A stretch of DNA of 64,000 nucleotides from Cucumis sativus (GCF_000004075.3 NC_026660.2:15829837-15893836), one strand, 5' to 3'. Shown: positions 1 to 13,104, counted from the stretch's first letter. The notes: generated by a model from the sequence alone, not told the origin. Translations and numbers: made by a program.

Positions 1-485
1 TTTAAGGCCCAATTGTAAATTTCATTGAAGAAGAAGTTGTTTTCTTTTTCCTTTTTTCTCTTTTAAAATAAAAGAATATGAATTTAAATGAGTTTAATTA
101 GTTGAGTTTTAGCCGATGAATCAAAACAAATCAGAAGGAAAAACCCAAAACCGTATTGAAAATTGCATTGGTCATCAGCCATCAATCTTGAACTGTCTTA
201 TTAATTGGGTTCGAAAAATAAAAGAAAGGGCAAAAATGAAAAAAATTACGAACCACAAATCGAACAACATTCTCGGTAAAAGAAATAACTAACATTCTAC
301 TTTTAACCTTCATTTACCCTTTATAAATTCACCCCAATTCCACTCTCATTCCAATCCAGAGCCCAAGGGGCAATCCATCTATTGTCTTTCAGAAAAGCCC
401 CTACAGCTCTGAGGGAAAAAAAATAGAAAAAAAAATCCCAAAAAATCCCCCAAAAAAATAATCTTTTTGTTTTCAATCTTTCAAA
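1..485 (+). promoter_or_regulatory. Promoter and 5' UTR of the pectinesterase gene
   Basis: AT-rich, non-coding sequence upstream of the pectinesterase start codon. A good TATA box (TTTATAAAT) lies at 320-328, about 160 bp before the ATG, which would put the transcription start near 350 and leave a 5' UTR of roughly 130 bp. That UTR is rich in A and C runs (about 415-460). No upstream ATG-led ORF of note was seen between the TATA box and the start. Confidence 0.55.
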
Positions 486-2294
486 ATGTCAAACGGATTT
501 GCCAATGCCGAAGGTGATAAAAAGAAGAAGAAGATAGCCATCATTAGTGTGTCTTCTTTAATCCTGGTAGCAATGGTTGTTGCCGTTACCGTTGGCGTCA
601 ACAATGCACCCCATGGAGAGGAGCACGGTGATGACAATCATGGCAGCGAAACCACTCCTGAAATCACATCATCCACCAAAGCTATCCAAGCCATTTGTCA
701 ACCAACGGATTACAAAGAAACCTGTGAGAAGAGTCTAGAGGCAGAAGCCGGTAACACAACAGACCCAAAAGAGCTAGTGAAAGTGGGCTTTAAAATCGCA
801 ACAAGGAGTCTGAACGAGGCTATTAAGAATTCAACCACACTTAAAGAATTAGCCAAAGACCCCAGAACCAACCAAGCCCTTCAAAATTGTCGTGAGCTAC
901 TAGAATATGCCATTGATGATTTGAACCAGTCGTTCGAAAGAATCGGCACCTTCCAAATGTCCAAACTCGATGATTTCGTCGCGGATTTAAAGATTTGGCT
1001 CAGTGGTGCACTCACGTACGAACAAACTTGCTTGGATGGTTTTGAAAATACTACAGGTGATGCTGGTGTCAGAATGCAAGAGTTTCTGAAGTCAGCTCAG
1101 CAAATGACAACCAATGGCCTTGGCATTGTTAATGAATTGTCTACCATTCTGGGTTCACTTCAGCTTCCTGGAATGAGTGGACGACGACTTTTGGAAGATG
1201 ATGATCGTGAAATGCCATCATGGGTTAGCGACGGAAAGAGACGATTGATGCAGGCGGGAGCCGCTGCGATGAAACCTGATTTGGTTGTAGCTCAAGATGG
1301 GAGTGGGAAATACAAAACCATAAATGCAGCTTTAGCTGATGTGCCTTTGAAGAGTAATAAAACGTTTGTGATTCATGTGAAGGCTGGAATTTACAAAGAA
1401 ATTGTTGTCATCCCCAAACATATGACTCATCTTACAATGTACGGTGATGGTCCAACCAAAACTGTCGTCACTGGTAGCTTAAACTTCATCGATGGCATTC
1501 AAACATTCAAGACTGCTACCTTCTGTAAGTACAGTAGCATTTGATTTGATTTGATTTGATTAGTTTTGGTCTAATTAATTGATATGGTTCAATTCGATTC
1601 AGCTGCAATTGGAGCTAACTTCTACGCTAGAGATATGGGATTCGAGAACACAGCTGGAGCAGCAAAGCACCAGGCCGTGGCCCTACGAGTCCAATCCGAT
1701 AGATCAATCTTCTTCAACTGCCAAATCGACGGATACCAAGACACACTCTACGCACACGCTCATCGTCAGTTCTATAGAGATTGCACAATCAGTGGCACCA
1801 TCGACTTCGTCTTCGGAAACGCTGCTACAAATTTCCAGAACTGCAAGCTAGTGGTGCGAAAGCCATTGGATAACCAACAATGCATCGTAACTGCTCACGG
1901 GCGTTTGAACAGAAAGGAACCAACGGCATTGATCTTCCAGAGCTGCCATTTCATGGGTGATCCAGCTTACTTGCCATTCAAGGCCATCAACAAGGCTTAT
2001 TTGGGACGTCCATGGAAGGAATATTCAAGAACCATTATAATCGGATCAACAATAGACGATATAATTCAGCCAGAAGGATGGTTGCCATGGATGGGAGATT
2101 TTGGATTGAACACATTGTTCTACGCGGAGGTACAAAACAAAGGAGCAGGGGCTGATGAAAGTAAGAGAGTGAAGTGGAGAGGAATTAAACATATTACGCC
2201 ACAACATGCTGCGGACTTCACTCCAAGACGATTTATTGATGGCGATGCATGGATTCCTGCCAAGGGAATTCCTTACTCTTCTGGGATGATGTAA
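486..2294 (+). CDS. Pectinesterase with N-terminal inhibitor domain (type I/group 2 PME)
   Basis: Two exons, 486-1524 and 1603-2294, joined by a 78-bp GT-AG intron that contains four TTTGA-like units; the spliced protein is 576 aa. It demethylesterifies cell-wall homogalacturonan. A membrane anchor/signal segment covers residues 17-38 after a Lys run. A PMEI domain spans about 62-215 (paired Cys71 and Cys80). Two basic processing sites, RRLL at 233-236 and KRRLM at 251-255, precede the PME domain from about 264 and match sites cut by Golgi subtilases before export. By family comparison the catalytic residues are Asp393 (QDTLY), Asp414 (DFVFG) and Arg482 (LGRPW), with Gln370 and Gln392 stabilising the transition state; all are present, so the enzyme looks active. 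The architecture resembles Arabidopsis PME3-like proteins, but I cannot name the orthologue. The ORF runs on past the donor to a stop at 1544, which is not the true end. Confidence 0.95.
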
Positions 2295-2881
2295 TGAACA
2301 AAAGGGTTTTAGTAAAACCAAACCGAACCGAACCCTTTTTTCTCTTTTTCTCTTTTTCTCTTTTTCTTTTGGCGTTCGTTTAATGGAAATCCTATGGGAA
2401 ATAATTTCACTTATATTACCTATATTTATATTATGATCTGAATCTTCTTTCTTTCGTCTAATTTTTGTTTGATGCAATTATTATAAATCATGGTATATAA
2501 ATAAAGAAAAATAATGTGTTTGAACTTTTTGGTAAATATTAGAGATTGATACAAACAAGAAAATGAAAGGAAATAAGAGTCTTAAGTTAATAGATTTTGA
2601 ATGGAAGAAAAAAATGTTTACTTGAGGAATTAGAACTCTTCAAACTGAACATCATTTGGTACAAAACTGATCATAACTATATTCAAATAAGAAAAAAAAA
2701 AATTAATTACAAGTTTAATCTTATAATTAGAGAGAGAGAAAAAAGATTCATAAAACATTCTTTCTTAAAACTAAATTATAAGAACCACATTTGCAATTAA
2801 AAAAAAAGTTCGTATTTGTATTTTTGGTTCACAAAACAAATATTTACAATTCTAGCCACGTTCCGTTCCATCACAAAACCG
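2295..2881. other. Convergent 3' region of the pectinesterase and ATL genes
   Basis: Non-coding. The pectinesterase 3' UTR begins with a pyrimidine tract containing about four 8-bp TCTCTTTT units (2339-2369). The rest is AT-rich. The two genes point at each other, so their 3' UTRs must both lie in this 587-bp gap. Confidence 0.6.
2500..2505 (+). terminator. Candidate poly(A) signal of the pectinesterase gene
   Basis: An exact AATAAA hexamer lies about 205 bp after the pectinesterase stop codon in AT-rich sequence. Plant poly(A) signals are loose, so this is only a candidate. Confidence 0.4.
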
Positions 2882-3616
2882 TTATCTTTCTGAACCGACT
2901 GCTTCTATTTCCTCCTTAACGGACAACGACTTCACAAAATTCACCGTTGCCCTCGACGTCCCATCATCCGACATGTCGTTCACATGCCTCGACTCATCAT
3001 CCACCACCTCCACCGACGCCGCCATCTCAACCGGACACCGATGATCCGTTTCTTCCTCACCAGATCTCGAACCCAGTTCACAGACATCAATGGCAATCTC
3101 CCCCGGGTCATCATGCGGGCCGGACTCACATTCGGGTTCGGGTTTCACCTCAGATCTACAAAGCGGGCAAGTCGCGTGGGAATAAAACCACATATCAATA
3201 CACCCCACGTGGAAGCTATGGTTGCATTTCGGAATACTCCGTCCGATTTCGTTCTCTTCAAATTCCGATAAACAAACCGCACAGTAAATCGGATCCGGGT
3301 CGGTTTTCTCCGAGTGAACGAAAACGGGTAGGGACTTGAGAATCGACTGCGGCAAACCACGCGACGGAACACCAGCGGCGGCGATTCGAGGCTCGGCAGT
3401 GAAAACAAAGTGTTGACGGCGGCGACGGCGGCGGATACGAGATGGGCGGGGGGTGGAGGAGAGTAGGAACAATCGAACGTAGAGATGAAGACAAATCATG
3501 AGGATGACGACAAATAATAATAAAATGATTGCGCCGAGCATGATTTTGCCGCTGAGAGCGTAACGTGTGTAGGAGGGCGGATATAAGAGGGAGGCATCGT
3601 CGTCGTCGTCGGCCAT
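2882..3616 (-). CDS. ATL-family RING-H2 E3 ubiquitin ligase
   Basis: Intronless, 244 aa, as usual for the ATL family. The ATG at 3616 starts an acidic N-terminus (five Asp in a row), followed by one membrane segment at about 25-47 and an Arg run at 62-67. A GLD-like block (GVPSRGLPQSILKSLPVF, 82-99) precedes a complete RING-H2 finger: Cys112, Cys115, Cys131, His133, His136, Cys139, Cys150 and Cys153, spaced C-x2-C-x15-C-x-H-x2-H-x2-C-x10-C-x2-C. Trp143, the conserved E2-contact residue of this family, is present. It should act as a membrane-anchored E3 ligase that passes ubiquitin from an E2 to an unknown target. The C-terminal third is acidic and low-complexity. Two overlapping antisense ORFs on the + strand are shadows. 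Many ATLs exist per genome, so no orthologue is named. Confidence 0.93.
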   Translation of the reverse strand: MADDDDDASLLYPPSYTRYALSGKIMLGAIILLLFVVILMICLHLYVRLFLLSSTPRPSRIRRRRRRQHFVFTAEPRIAAAGVPSRGLPQSILKSLPVFVHSEKTDPDPIYCAVCLSEFEENEIGRSIPKCNHSFHVGCIDMWFYSHATCPLCRSEVKPEPECESGPHDDPGEIAIDVCELGSRSGEEETDHRCPVEMAASVEVVDDESRHVNDMSDDGTSRATVNFVKSLSVKEEIEAVGSER

Positions 3617-6600
3617 TGGCGGCGAGGAAATAGGGAGAGAAAAAAGGGAAATTGAATAATGATAATTGGGAAGAAAGGAAAGAAGGGGATAAGGAAATTT
3701 AAAGGAAAAAGGAAGGAAACTTCGTGAGGGTTTCTGGTTGGAGGAAGGCTTGTTCTTTAGAGTCTATGAAGGTCAACAATATTTTAAATCATTTGTTAAA
3801 ATCATATATATTATAATTGAATTCACTAGTGAAGTGGATTTGGCAGTAGTGGTGTAGGCGAAACAAATTACATTGACTAATTACTTTAAATAATATCAAT
3901 ATAAATTTCTAAATTCAAATACAATTTCAACAAATATTTCTAAATCTACATCTAAATCCATTCAAAATTATATATTTTATACCAACAAAATGTGTTTCTA
4001 CTTACAAGGGTATCACAGTTTTCTCTCTCTCTCTCTCTTTTTTTTTAGTTTCTCTTGCCATTTTGGTAACATATTGGCATGAAAATAATTATATCTAACT
4101 TATTTTAGATGAAAACATATGAGAAATAGGTTATAAATTTAAATGGACTCAGTAGTAAAAGTTTAAATTGAACTTAACAATGATTTTCTTTTTCTATAAA
4201 TGTCTTGTGTTTATTATATTTTAGTTTATTTTGGTATGTTTTAAAACGTTTATTGTTATTATAACTATTTTTATTTTAGAGATAATTGTGGTTTGTTGAA
4301 GTGTTTTCAGTGTATTTGCAAACAACAAATAGTTTTAAAAAATATTAACTAATTTGGATTAACAATATTTTGCTTATATTCCCTAAATATATGCCCATAT
4401 CCTTATATCCCCTGTATGCATATAATTCTTTAAATCAAATTAATTAACATTTATTTATTTAATTTAAGTTTAATAAAAATTTCTACCACAAAATTGCTAA
4501 AAGAATTTAAACTGTTACTCCTTCTTTAGATTTCATAATATTTGAATTCCCTAAAACATTGACAATCACTGCTACATTATTTTCATATGATAATACATAT
4601 TACCTATGGTTAATAAAGAAATGGTTATGAGAATTTTAACCATTCCCAAATCATTAGATTTTATAATATTTTGATTTCAAATATTACATCATATTCTTAA
4701 TGACAAACATAAATTAAGCATTTTGTATTATTTATATTTCAAGTTATTTAAAGAAAATTATCAGATAATACATAGTACGAATGGTTAATAATAATTTAAA
4801 AACAAAGTTTTATCATCACTACAATCGTGCTAATTATGATTATACACTTATTTTGATTGATTTTTATTAAAAAAATAATTTATTGTGCCTCTTGTATCAT
4901 ATAATTATTTTTCACGTTGTGTTTTTTAATTACGTTAATATTCATATTTATTTTAACTATATACTTTTTTATTTTGTATGTGATGTTTTATTTCCAATCA
5001 TCATTGTTATGCATGTGTAATCAAAAAATATAATCCGTGTTTTACTTGTATAATTCATAACAAATTTTTGGATTTTTAACATTCAAATCAAATTAATTAA
5101 CATTTATTTATTTAATTCATAAAACTTATGTTTAATAAAAAAAATATAATAAATTGTTAAAAGATTTTCAACTATTCCTCTTTTGTTAAATTTCATATTA
5201 TTTTGAATTCAGATATTATAATATGACACACTTATCCACTACTTTTAAACGATTTATATTTCAAATTGTTTAAAAATATTTATTAGATAATACATAGTTA
5301 TTTTAATTTATATTTTAAATTGTACACTTGTTTTGATTGATTTTTATTATAAAAATTAATTTATTGTGTCTCTTTTATTAAAGAAGTGTATTTTGCAAAC
5401 AACATCCAAATTTGGTAAATGTTAACTAAATTTGCTATTTTGTTGTTTGATTTATGCTAATGTCTATTTTCAAATTTGTTATATTTTAAACAATTTATTA
5501 AATAACAAATAATATATAGCTTTTAATATAAAAAATTGAATATAAATTTTAATATTTATTTCTAATAAAAATTTGAATTTAAATTTGAATGTATTTTTTA
5601 ATAACAATTTGAATTTAAATTTTGGAATTTAATTATGTCTTATTGACATTTTTGAAATTATTTGAATCTTCTTCTTTCAAGTTTTATTAGAGAAAATAAA
5701 ATAAAGAGATTGAAAGAGACAGCCGACAGAGATAAACACAATATGAAAGAGAATTTTTTTATTGCAAACAAGAGAGAAAAGCTCAAATGAATCTCGAATG
5801 TATGAAAAACTCACCGATTTGAGTGGATGAACTCATCGATGCATATCTTGCATATAAGTTTTCAATTTTATGATATAATTTCATGATTTCATCATTATTA
5901 TAATATCAACAATGCTCCCATTTTCAACTTGAAGCTTTCGGCTATGGTTGTTCGACAGGTCTAGAGTCAAACTTTTTGATTGAATGTGTCTCAATTTTGC
6001 AATTACCCATTTGAAATAGATTGTATCTTTTAGACATTGAAATAGATTTTAAATTTTGGAGTTGGAACTTTTCATTAATGACAAATTATTTTATAATTTT
6101 TATGTTTTGTGAGAAATTTTAATTACAATGTATTTTGAGTTTAGTAAATAATTGTATTTTTTTATATTGGATAGTAGGAATTGTTTTATTTATTTATTTA
6201 TTTTAATTTTTACGTTTTGGTATCGTAACAATTTAAAATTATTTCTCGTAAAACTCATAATTTGTTAAGGTTGATGACAGCCAAATCATAATAGATAGTA
6301 AAGGGAAGTGAGGTAAAAAGGATGGAAAAGCATTTGGAAGTTGCCAAACTATTTGGGCTGTGAGGTTTCACTTTCTGGGCCCATTCATTTGTCCAAAGTT
6401 TCTGATTTCTTTGTCCAATAACACGACGTTCCTTTTACGCTTAAAATAGACTTTAAATCATTCATCAAATTCAAAATGAATATCCTGAACACGAAAACAA
6501 AGAAAAAACCATGCCTTCTGATATTGACACAAATTATCTGGATTTACACACAAGCATATGTTCTTGATTTGGACTCCATCACATAATCAACTTTAAATGA

Positions 6601-8956
6601 CTACCTAAACTATCACAAAACTCAAGATGAATACCACCCACGAGAAACTAATTGCACTAGGATGAAGAAAAAAGCTTGAGCCAAACATCTATTTACAAGA
6701 TCAGTTATTGTTGTCATATGAAAGTTAACAGTGTTTTCTTTACTCGAAATTTTATGTCATTAAGATGTTTTGTGTTCGCGCGCACACATAATTTTAAGTA
6801 CAAACTTCGGTTTTTTGGCTAATGAGATTGTGAGAGCTTTTAATTATGTCTATTAGCTTCTTTAATTTTATATAATGGTGAGTAGTATAGGTCAATGATC
6901 ATTGTACACCATTCAAAATTTAGAACAAAACACACGAAACAACACTTCCAAAAGTTCAACTTATTAAATAAACAAGTGTTTAGGACTAGCTTTGTAATTT
7001 ACTACACTTATATCTACGTCTCCACTCTATTTTCAACCTTATAATTTGTTCTCCAAACACATTTGATAACTACTTTTATGTCTAGCTCTTTTTCTTTTCT
7101 TCTGGTTGTGTACGTATATATTTAAACAAATTTTAAAAAATAATTGATAATATATGTTTTTATTCCGCTTAGACCTATTCTTTTCTTTATGATATTTCAT
7201 TGACAATGTTGTTGTTGCATGAATTCTCAGTTTTAGCTTCCACTAACTAAAGTATTGTTTGTCAAGATTCTTCCTGGAATCCTCAAACCACAAATGTGAT
7301 ATCTCTTGATACAGCTTAAGTCTTAGTTATCATTGGAAGGTGTTCGATCGACAACTATGGTCGACTTTTGTTAAGTTAAAGTTGAATTGAACGGTTCAAT
7401 AACGATTATTCTCATAAACAAAAAGGATAGCTCGTATATGTGGTTGACAAGTTTATTAATCATGATTAGTTCATAAAACACTAAAATGAGAAGAAAACAA
7501 ACAAGCAGATTATGGGAAGATGATGAAGAAGAATAGTAAGAATAGTAAAGACATGTATAGATTGTCTATATTTTTAATACAGTTAAAAGGTGGGAGGATT
7601 TCAACTACAGATTTTAAAGTTATTTGGTAATTGAACTTGATTTTGATATACTTCTATTTTTTAAATAAAAGAAATATTTTCAAGTCCATACCCATCCCTA
7701 AAAAAAAAACATTATAAGAAAGTAATGTTAGTAGGTGTGGATGAAAATTGGGATATTGGGTGAAAAGCGGAAAATATATTGGACGCAAATCCCTAGCCCA
7801 CGCAACACTGGCCTTAGGGCTTATACTTTAGTGAGTGGGCTTATGACCAATAAAGCCCAATAAGTAAACATGTATTGTATTGGTTTATTTTTCTTTAATT
7901 AAACCAATAAACAAAATGTTTTAACCTAAAATGCTTATTATTTAATATTAGTACCATCTTAGCTTGTTGATCCTTTTCCTCATCATGAAACTTCTTATGG
8001 ATGTAAATCTGCAAACAAACATGTGAAAATATGGGAAAATGTGAATAGAAACATATAATAACAATAGTGGAGAATAGAATAGAGGGGATGGGATGTGTAG
8101 AGGAAAGTTGTGTGATATTAAATTAATATCTTATAAAAATAAACTATATGGGCATTTAATTGGAAAAGTTAAGAAGGGTCTCGAGGGAAGAATGATAAGT
8201 TTGAATTTTATTGCAAATATATCACATTTATTATTAGGGTTTCCTCAATGCCCTTCCCATCTCTCTTATTCAGCTTCCCTTTTCCATATCCTTTGTCTTT
8301 AATTTAATACACAATTACTAATTTTCAATTTTAATTAATACAATAATCAAGTAAATAAAATTATTTACTTTTGAATATCAGGTGACTTCCCAAGTTCGAA
8401 GTTCAAACTACTAATTTTTTTTACATATTTTCAACTTATTAAATTGTGAGTTCAATATGTAACTTAACTATTTATCCCAAAACAACGTTCAAATAGTTGT
8501 AAAAGTTGAAGAAATTAATAGAATTCACACGTAAAAGAAAATTAATAAGATATAAGTTTGATGTTTTTAGGCTAAGTGAAGTTCACAATTTTAGTCTCTA
8601 TCAATTATTTATTGTAAGTCAAGTTAACTCACTCTTAGAAATATGGTGGAAGGGGAATGGGTGTGTAGAACATTAAATGATAGACAAATTTATGCATAGA
8701 AGATGTTGGTAACAAGTACTAAAAAATTTATGTTTGAATTTCTTTAACCTACAAGAAGAACAAAATCATATTTTAAATTTTTATATCCCCTCATCATCCT
8801 CTTATAAAAAAGAAAGAAAGAAAGAAATAATAGAACTATAAAGCAAACCACCATCTCTCACCTCTCTCCATCTAACTTCTACCTTTTCAAATTCCCTCTT
8901 GAAAAAGAAAAAAAAATACCTTCCTCTGATTTGATCTCTTCACCTTCCTAACCCCC
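3617..8956. other. Intergenic, AT-rich, no supported gene
   Basis: The first 150-200 bp hold the ATL 5' UTR and promoter. The rest is AT-rich spacer with a short CT repeat (about 4021-4036), GAAA repeats near 8812-8826 and scattered degenerate A/T tracts. No ORF here shows protein-like composition or splice-compatible neighbours; the ORF at 8093-8302 has no recognisable domain. The final 100-150 bp, rich in CTCTC and TCTCC, look like the 5' UTR of the next gene. Confidence 0.6.
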
Positions 8957-9625
8957 ATGTCCACCAAATCCCCTGTTTTCCCCTTCCCTGAAGAACCTCA
9001 ACATTTCAGCGACTATGGCTTCGACCCTCAAATCGACTATTTCCAGGTTCCCTTTCTTCCCCCTTTTTTTTTCAAAAAAAAAAAAAAAAGAGAGACTAAT
9101 ATCATTCTTCATTAATTCATTTGTAATCATTTTTTTTGTCCTTTTTAAATTTAGGTTCTGGAAGAAGCAAGAAAACACAGACGAGAATCATCAAGATCCA
9201 TAGACTCCCTTCATTTCAAGCTCCAAAAACCCATTTCCAAAGACGATTCAAAGAACATCACAAAGAAGAAGAAAAAGCGTTGGTGGAAAAACGCTTTCCT
9301 CTTCTTCAAATGGAAATGGATCCACATCCACCACCAAAACGACGCCGCTAATTTTCTTCACGACGACGACGTTCATCAAGCCAGAGCCCGTGCTTTCCGT
9401 GCTTCCATTTCCGGTCCGGTTTATGTAACGGAAAGTCGTAGCGGTTCCTCTACTCCTTGCCGCTCCACCACTCGACCCTCCTCCGGTCCACTCGCCGGAA
9501 CTCTAACGCCCACTAGAAAAGGAGACGTTGAAATCCCTTATCTTAGCCTCCGAGAACTCAACATGGAGCAACAACAATATAGAATTTCCTCCTCCGCTCC
9601 CATGCCTATTTACTTAGTCACTTAA
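8957..9625 (+). CDS. Conserved plant protein of unknown function, 186 aa
   Basis: Two exons reconstructed by hand: 8957-9046 and 9155-9625, phase 0, 186 aa. The 108-bp intron has a good AG acceptor, but its donor (CAG|GTTCCC) departs from the GTAAG consensus. Exon 2 is a clean 157-codon frame that opens VLEEARKHRRESSRS, has a Lys run and an aromatic/basic block (KRWWKNAFLFFKWKW, 71-85), then a Ser/Pro-rich stretch at 114-149 including SGPVYVTESRSGS and RPSSGPLAGTLTP, and ends APMPIYLVT. I recall this layout from a plant-only family but cannot name a function. There is no signal peptide or transmembrane helix; the basic block could bind membrane or nucleic acid (inference). ORFs at 9015-9351 and 8948-9178 are out-of-frame shadows of this gene. 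Confidence 0.82.
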
Positions 9626-11100
9626 AATTAATTAACTAAAACAAAAACTTCATCAACAACAGCAGCAGCAGCAACAACAAATGCTTTCGTTTTCTTCTTT
9701 TTCTTCTCTCTGGTGGGTGTTAAATGGGTTGTCGATTGGGTGGGTTTCCCGGCGGGGCCTGCGACGGGAAGTTGTTTTTCTTTTCTTAATTTTATAAATT
9801 GGGTGCAAAAAGGTGTGTTGATCCATCGGGAAAAGGATGGGATCTTTTCTTTTGATCCGCCTTTATTGATTTACGCGTTCAACAGGTTTATCGTCTTTTC
9901 ATCTGACCTTTTCTTTTCTATTTATTATTATTATTAATTATTATTATATTATGTTTAATGATGTTTTTAATTTCTCCAGATTATTAGGAGTTTAGCTTTA
10001 AAAAGGTTTGTAATCTTCCATCCTATTATTAACCCCATAATCATCATATTAGATTTCTTTTCTTTCTCCTATTACTAGGTTCTCTTAAATGTGTTTATTT
10101 CCATCTTTAACTTACCACATACTCTCTAAAATAGGGGTTTAAAATACCAAACTAATATTTGATTCTGTTCCAACTCGTATTTGTTTTTTGTTTTTAAGAT
10201 TTAGGGTTTAGAGTTTAATTCCTCATTATCATTATTATAGTAAGTAATGATAATAAAATAGGTTTATCACTTGTAATGTATAGCTCTTGTGTTTAAGTTT
10301 CCAAATCTTATTTGTAATCCCATCAAAAAATTATTTATAGATCTAACTGTGTTGAAATGTTGATTTCTTCTAGAATGGTTTTTTAGTTTTTTTTTTCTTT
10401 TCTTTTTTGTTGGATTTTGCATAAACTCATGAAAGTGGAAATATGAAACTTAAAGGTAGGTTAGATGTATTAATTATTTTAGATCCTAAATTGAGAGGAA
10501 ATAGCAAAATGTTGAAAATATTATTAAAATATAGTAAAAAAAAAAAAATGAAAATGAGCTAAAAAGTATTTGAGAGTATTTGAGATTGTGATATAGTTTA
10601 TAAATAGTTTCAATTTAAAAAATAGATGTGTTGTTAAAATTGGATTTATATATAAATTTGATAAATGAAAAATTTCAATAGAAAGTTAGAGAGTAATTAG
10701 AAGAATGACAATATTTTATTTGTGGTGGGATAAATATTGTTTGAATAATGTAGAAAGTTTATATTTTAAAATTAAAAAAATAAAGGTAATGATTTGAATA
10801 TTCCATCTTATAATTATGAAGTAAATGCTTTATGTTAGTTGTTAATTGTACCACAGTTGTGTTGAAAAAGAACATACTTTTGGAAGCTTAAAAGATGTGT
10901 GTGCTTTTTAGTCACACTTCTGAAGCACAAACCCTTAAAATAGGGAATATTTTGTTATTTTATATGAAGGAAAAGTAGGAATAAATAAGGTCTTATTGAA
11001 TTAAAAACAACAAACAAAAAAATGTGGTTTATTAACATTGAAATTGAAAATCCTCTAAAGAACAATCCATTGAACATCACATTTCAAATTAAATCTACCA
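9626..11100. other. 3' region of the 186-aa gene and AT-rich spacer
   Basis: The 3' UTR starts with CAG/CAA triplets near 9655-9680. The 74-codon ORF at 9713-9937 has no domain and probably lies in the 3' UTR. After about 9950 the sequence is featureless A/T-rich spacer. Confidence 0.5.
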
Positions 11101-11388
11101 ACTCTAACAACAACTTGGTTGGCTTAAACAACTTTTAGTTTAACGTTGCATCCTAATGATAAGATCAAGAAAGTATTATTATTATTTCTTTTTTCAAAGC
11201 TAAGCAGCTCAATTAACTGTCGGTTCTTGAGATCCGTTGGGTGGAAGATTCTGGGTATCTTCTCATTTAATTTTCCCTCCACCATTTTTAATCTAACGGT
11301 TGGCGGTGGATCCAAATCCAAACCTTACGTCAAAGGAGCCGCGTGTCGTGATCTGAATCTGTCTCATGTGGGATCGTGTATTAGCTTG

Positions 11389-11670
11389 GAAATGGGCCGT
11401 TGGGCCCGTAAAGATCAAACAGTAGTAACGGCAAGTGTGAGGGAATTTGGTAAAAAAAAATGAAAAACGACAAATCGGAAGAGAGACAGAAGGTGATGGA
11501 TGGAGCGGAAAAAAGTGCGTATTAAACGGCTCAAATGAGAAACCGATACGTCGTTTTCTCAAAACCAAGGCTTTGGTTGTACAAAATATGTAAAGCGGGT
11601 GACGTCAGGGCATCAGTTTGTCACGTGGCCGCCGCTCCTATTCCCTGCAAGCCACGTTCTCTCTTCTTTT
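11389..11670. promoter_or_regulatory. Orphan promoter-like cluster: GGGCC motifs, CRE palindrome, G-box/ABRE
   Basis: A relatively GC-rich island in AT-rich DNA. It holds TGGGCC and TTGGGCCC (11394-11407), the palindrome TGACGTCA (11600-11607, bZIP binding) and GTCACGTGGC (11620-11629), which contains a G-box and an ABRE core. A TATA-like TTTTATATTA follows near 11669. This is what a bZIP/ABA-responsive plant promoter looks like, yet no convincing ORF follows on either strand. Confidence 0.35.
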
Positions 11671-13084
11671 ATATTATTATCATTATTTTGTTAAAATGGT
11701 ATATTTCGAGAATTGTTGGATTTTAAAATTATGTATTTTTAATTATTAAGTAGGGGTTTTTCAAGAATAATAAAAGTACAAATTATTTACCCACTGTAGA
11801 AAGAAAATTACTAAAACATAGAATTGATTATACTTTGACAATTATTCTAATTAAAAAGTAGGGAGAGGATGGAAATGGATTGTTAATGAACATTTGATGA
11901 GATTTTCAAAAGGCTTGCAATGGGGTGAATGTTGATAGACGTTGAATGTTACCGTTGAGGACATATATTTGTACAATTAATAAAGATGGTATGGATTTAA
12001 TAGAGAATAACTAATGTTGTTGAAGACATTTAAGTGCATGATTTGAGCCTTACTTTCTTTGTGATATTTTTGTTGCAAGTTTTTAATAGGGGTTTGAATG
12101 GTATAAACTTTAGGGAGGTTCGACCTATACTAAATCTGTTGACGGTGTCTTTTTCCGGTGGAGTTAAATGGGTTTTCTTTAGATGATTTTTTTTTTCTTC
12201 TCGAATGAAGTGTTTTATATACGTCATTTGTTTAGGAGAAGGACTTGAATGTATCACTATCGCATTTAAAATGAGAAGGATATTAAGAGACATGAAAAGT
12301 ATATGGTTAACAAATAGCTAAACAATAATTGAAAGTTACTATTTATATCAATAATGTGCATTATAAAACACTTCTAATTAATAGGAAAAAACACTTCTAA
12401 TTGATAGGAAAAAAAAGCATAATTGGATGATGTTTGAAAAATATATAATGAAAAGTTTGGTGTATAACAATTTTATTTTGAAGAAAAGTTTGGTAGAAAC
12501 TAAAATGAAGGTAAGTTATTAATGAAACAGTAGCATAAGTTTGAGATTAAAATTTGAATTAAGAGGAGGTTGAAAATAAGAAGCATTAAGCTGTAATGAA
12601 CTCTATCTTGATATGTTGAAGGCCTAGACCCATTTGAGAAAATAAAATAATAACGCCTTAATTATAAGTTATAACAATTTAAAATGGTAATTAATTATAA
12701 GCAAGAACCAAGGGATTAAGATTTGAAGTGTAAAAAAGGGAAGGAGTTGAGTTTAAATATATTCGGGTTAAAAAGGAAGAACACGTGGATTTGTCAGAAT
12801 AGGAGATTCCATTCCCTACCCATTGCTAATCTTTTTTTGTTAATCTCAAATTTACCGTATGGTTATTTCATTTTTGTTTTTTCTTTCCCAAATTTGCCCT
12901 GCCTACTCCCCTCTTCATTATGGGCCTTTTATCACCTATAGGCCCATTAATTAAATTGATTCTTCTGAAATCAGAGTTTCAAATATTGAATTCCTTCAGC
13001 TTATTTACTTTAATCAAAAGATTCTTTTATTGACTCTTATGCATTCAAATTCAAAATTTCAAGCATCACAAGTTTATTCTTTAC

Positions 13085-13104
13085 TTTTTTTTTTTTTTTT
13101 TTTT
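13085..13104. repeat. Homopolymer T tract (20 nt)
   Basis: Uninterrupted run of T in spacer. It could be a retroposed poly(A) tail on the other strand, but no matching element body was recognised. Confidence 0.8.

Noticed and set aside
2947-3339. 130-codon His/Pro-rich + ORF
   Set aside because: Antisense of the ATL gene, whose RING-H2 finger is unambiguous.
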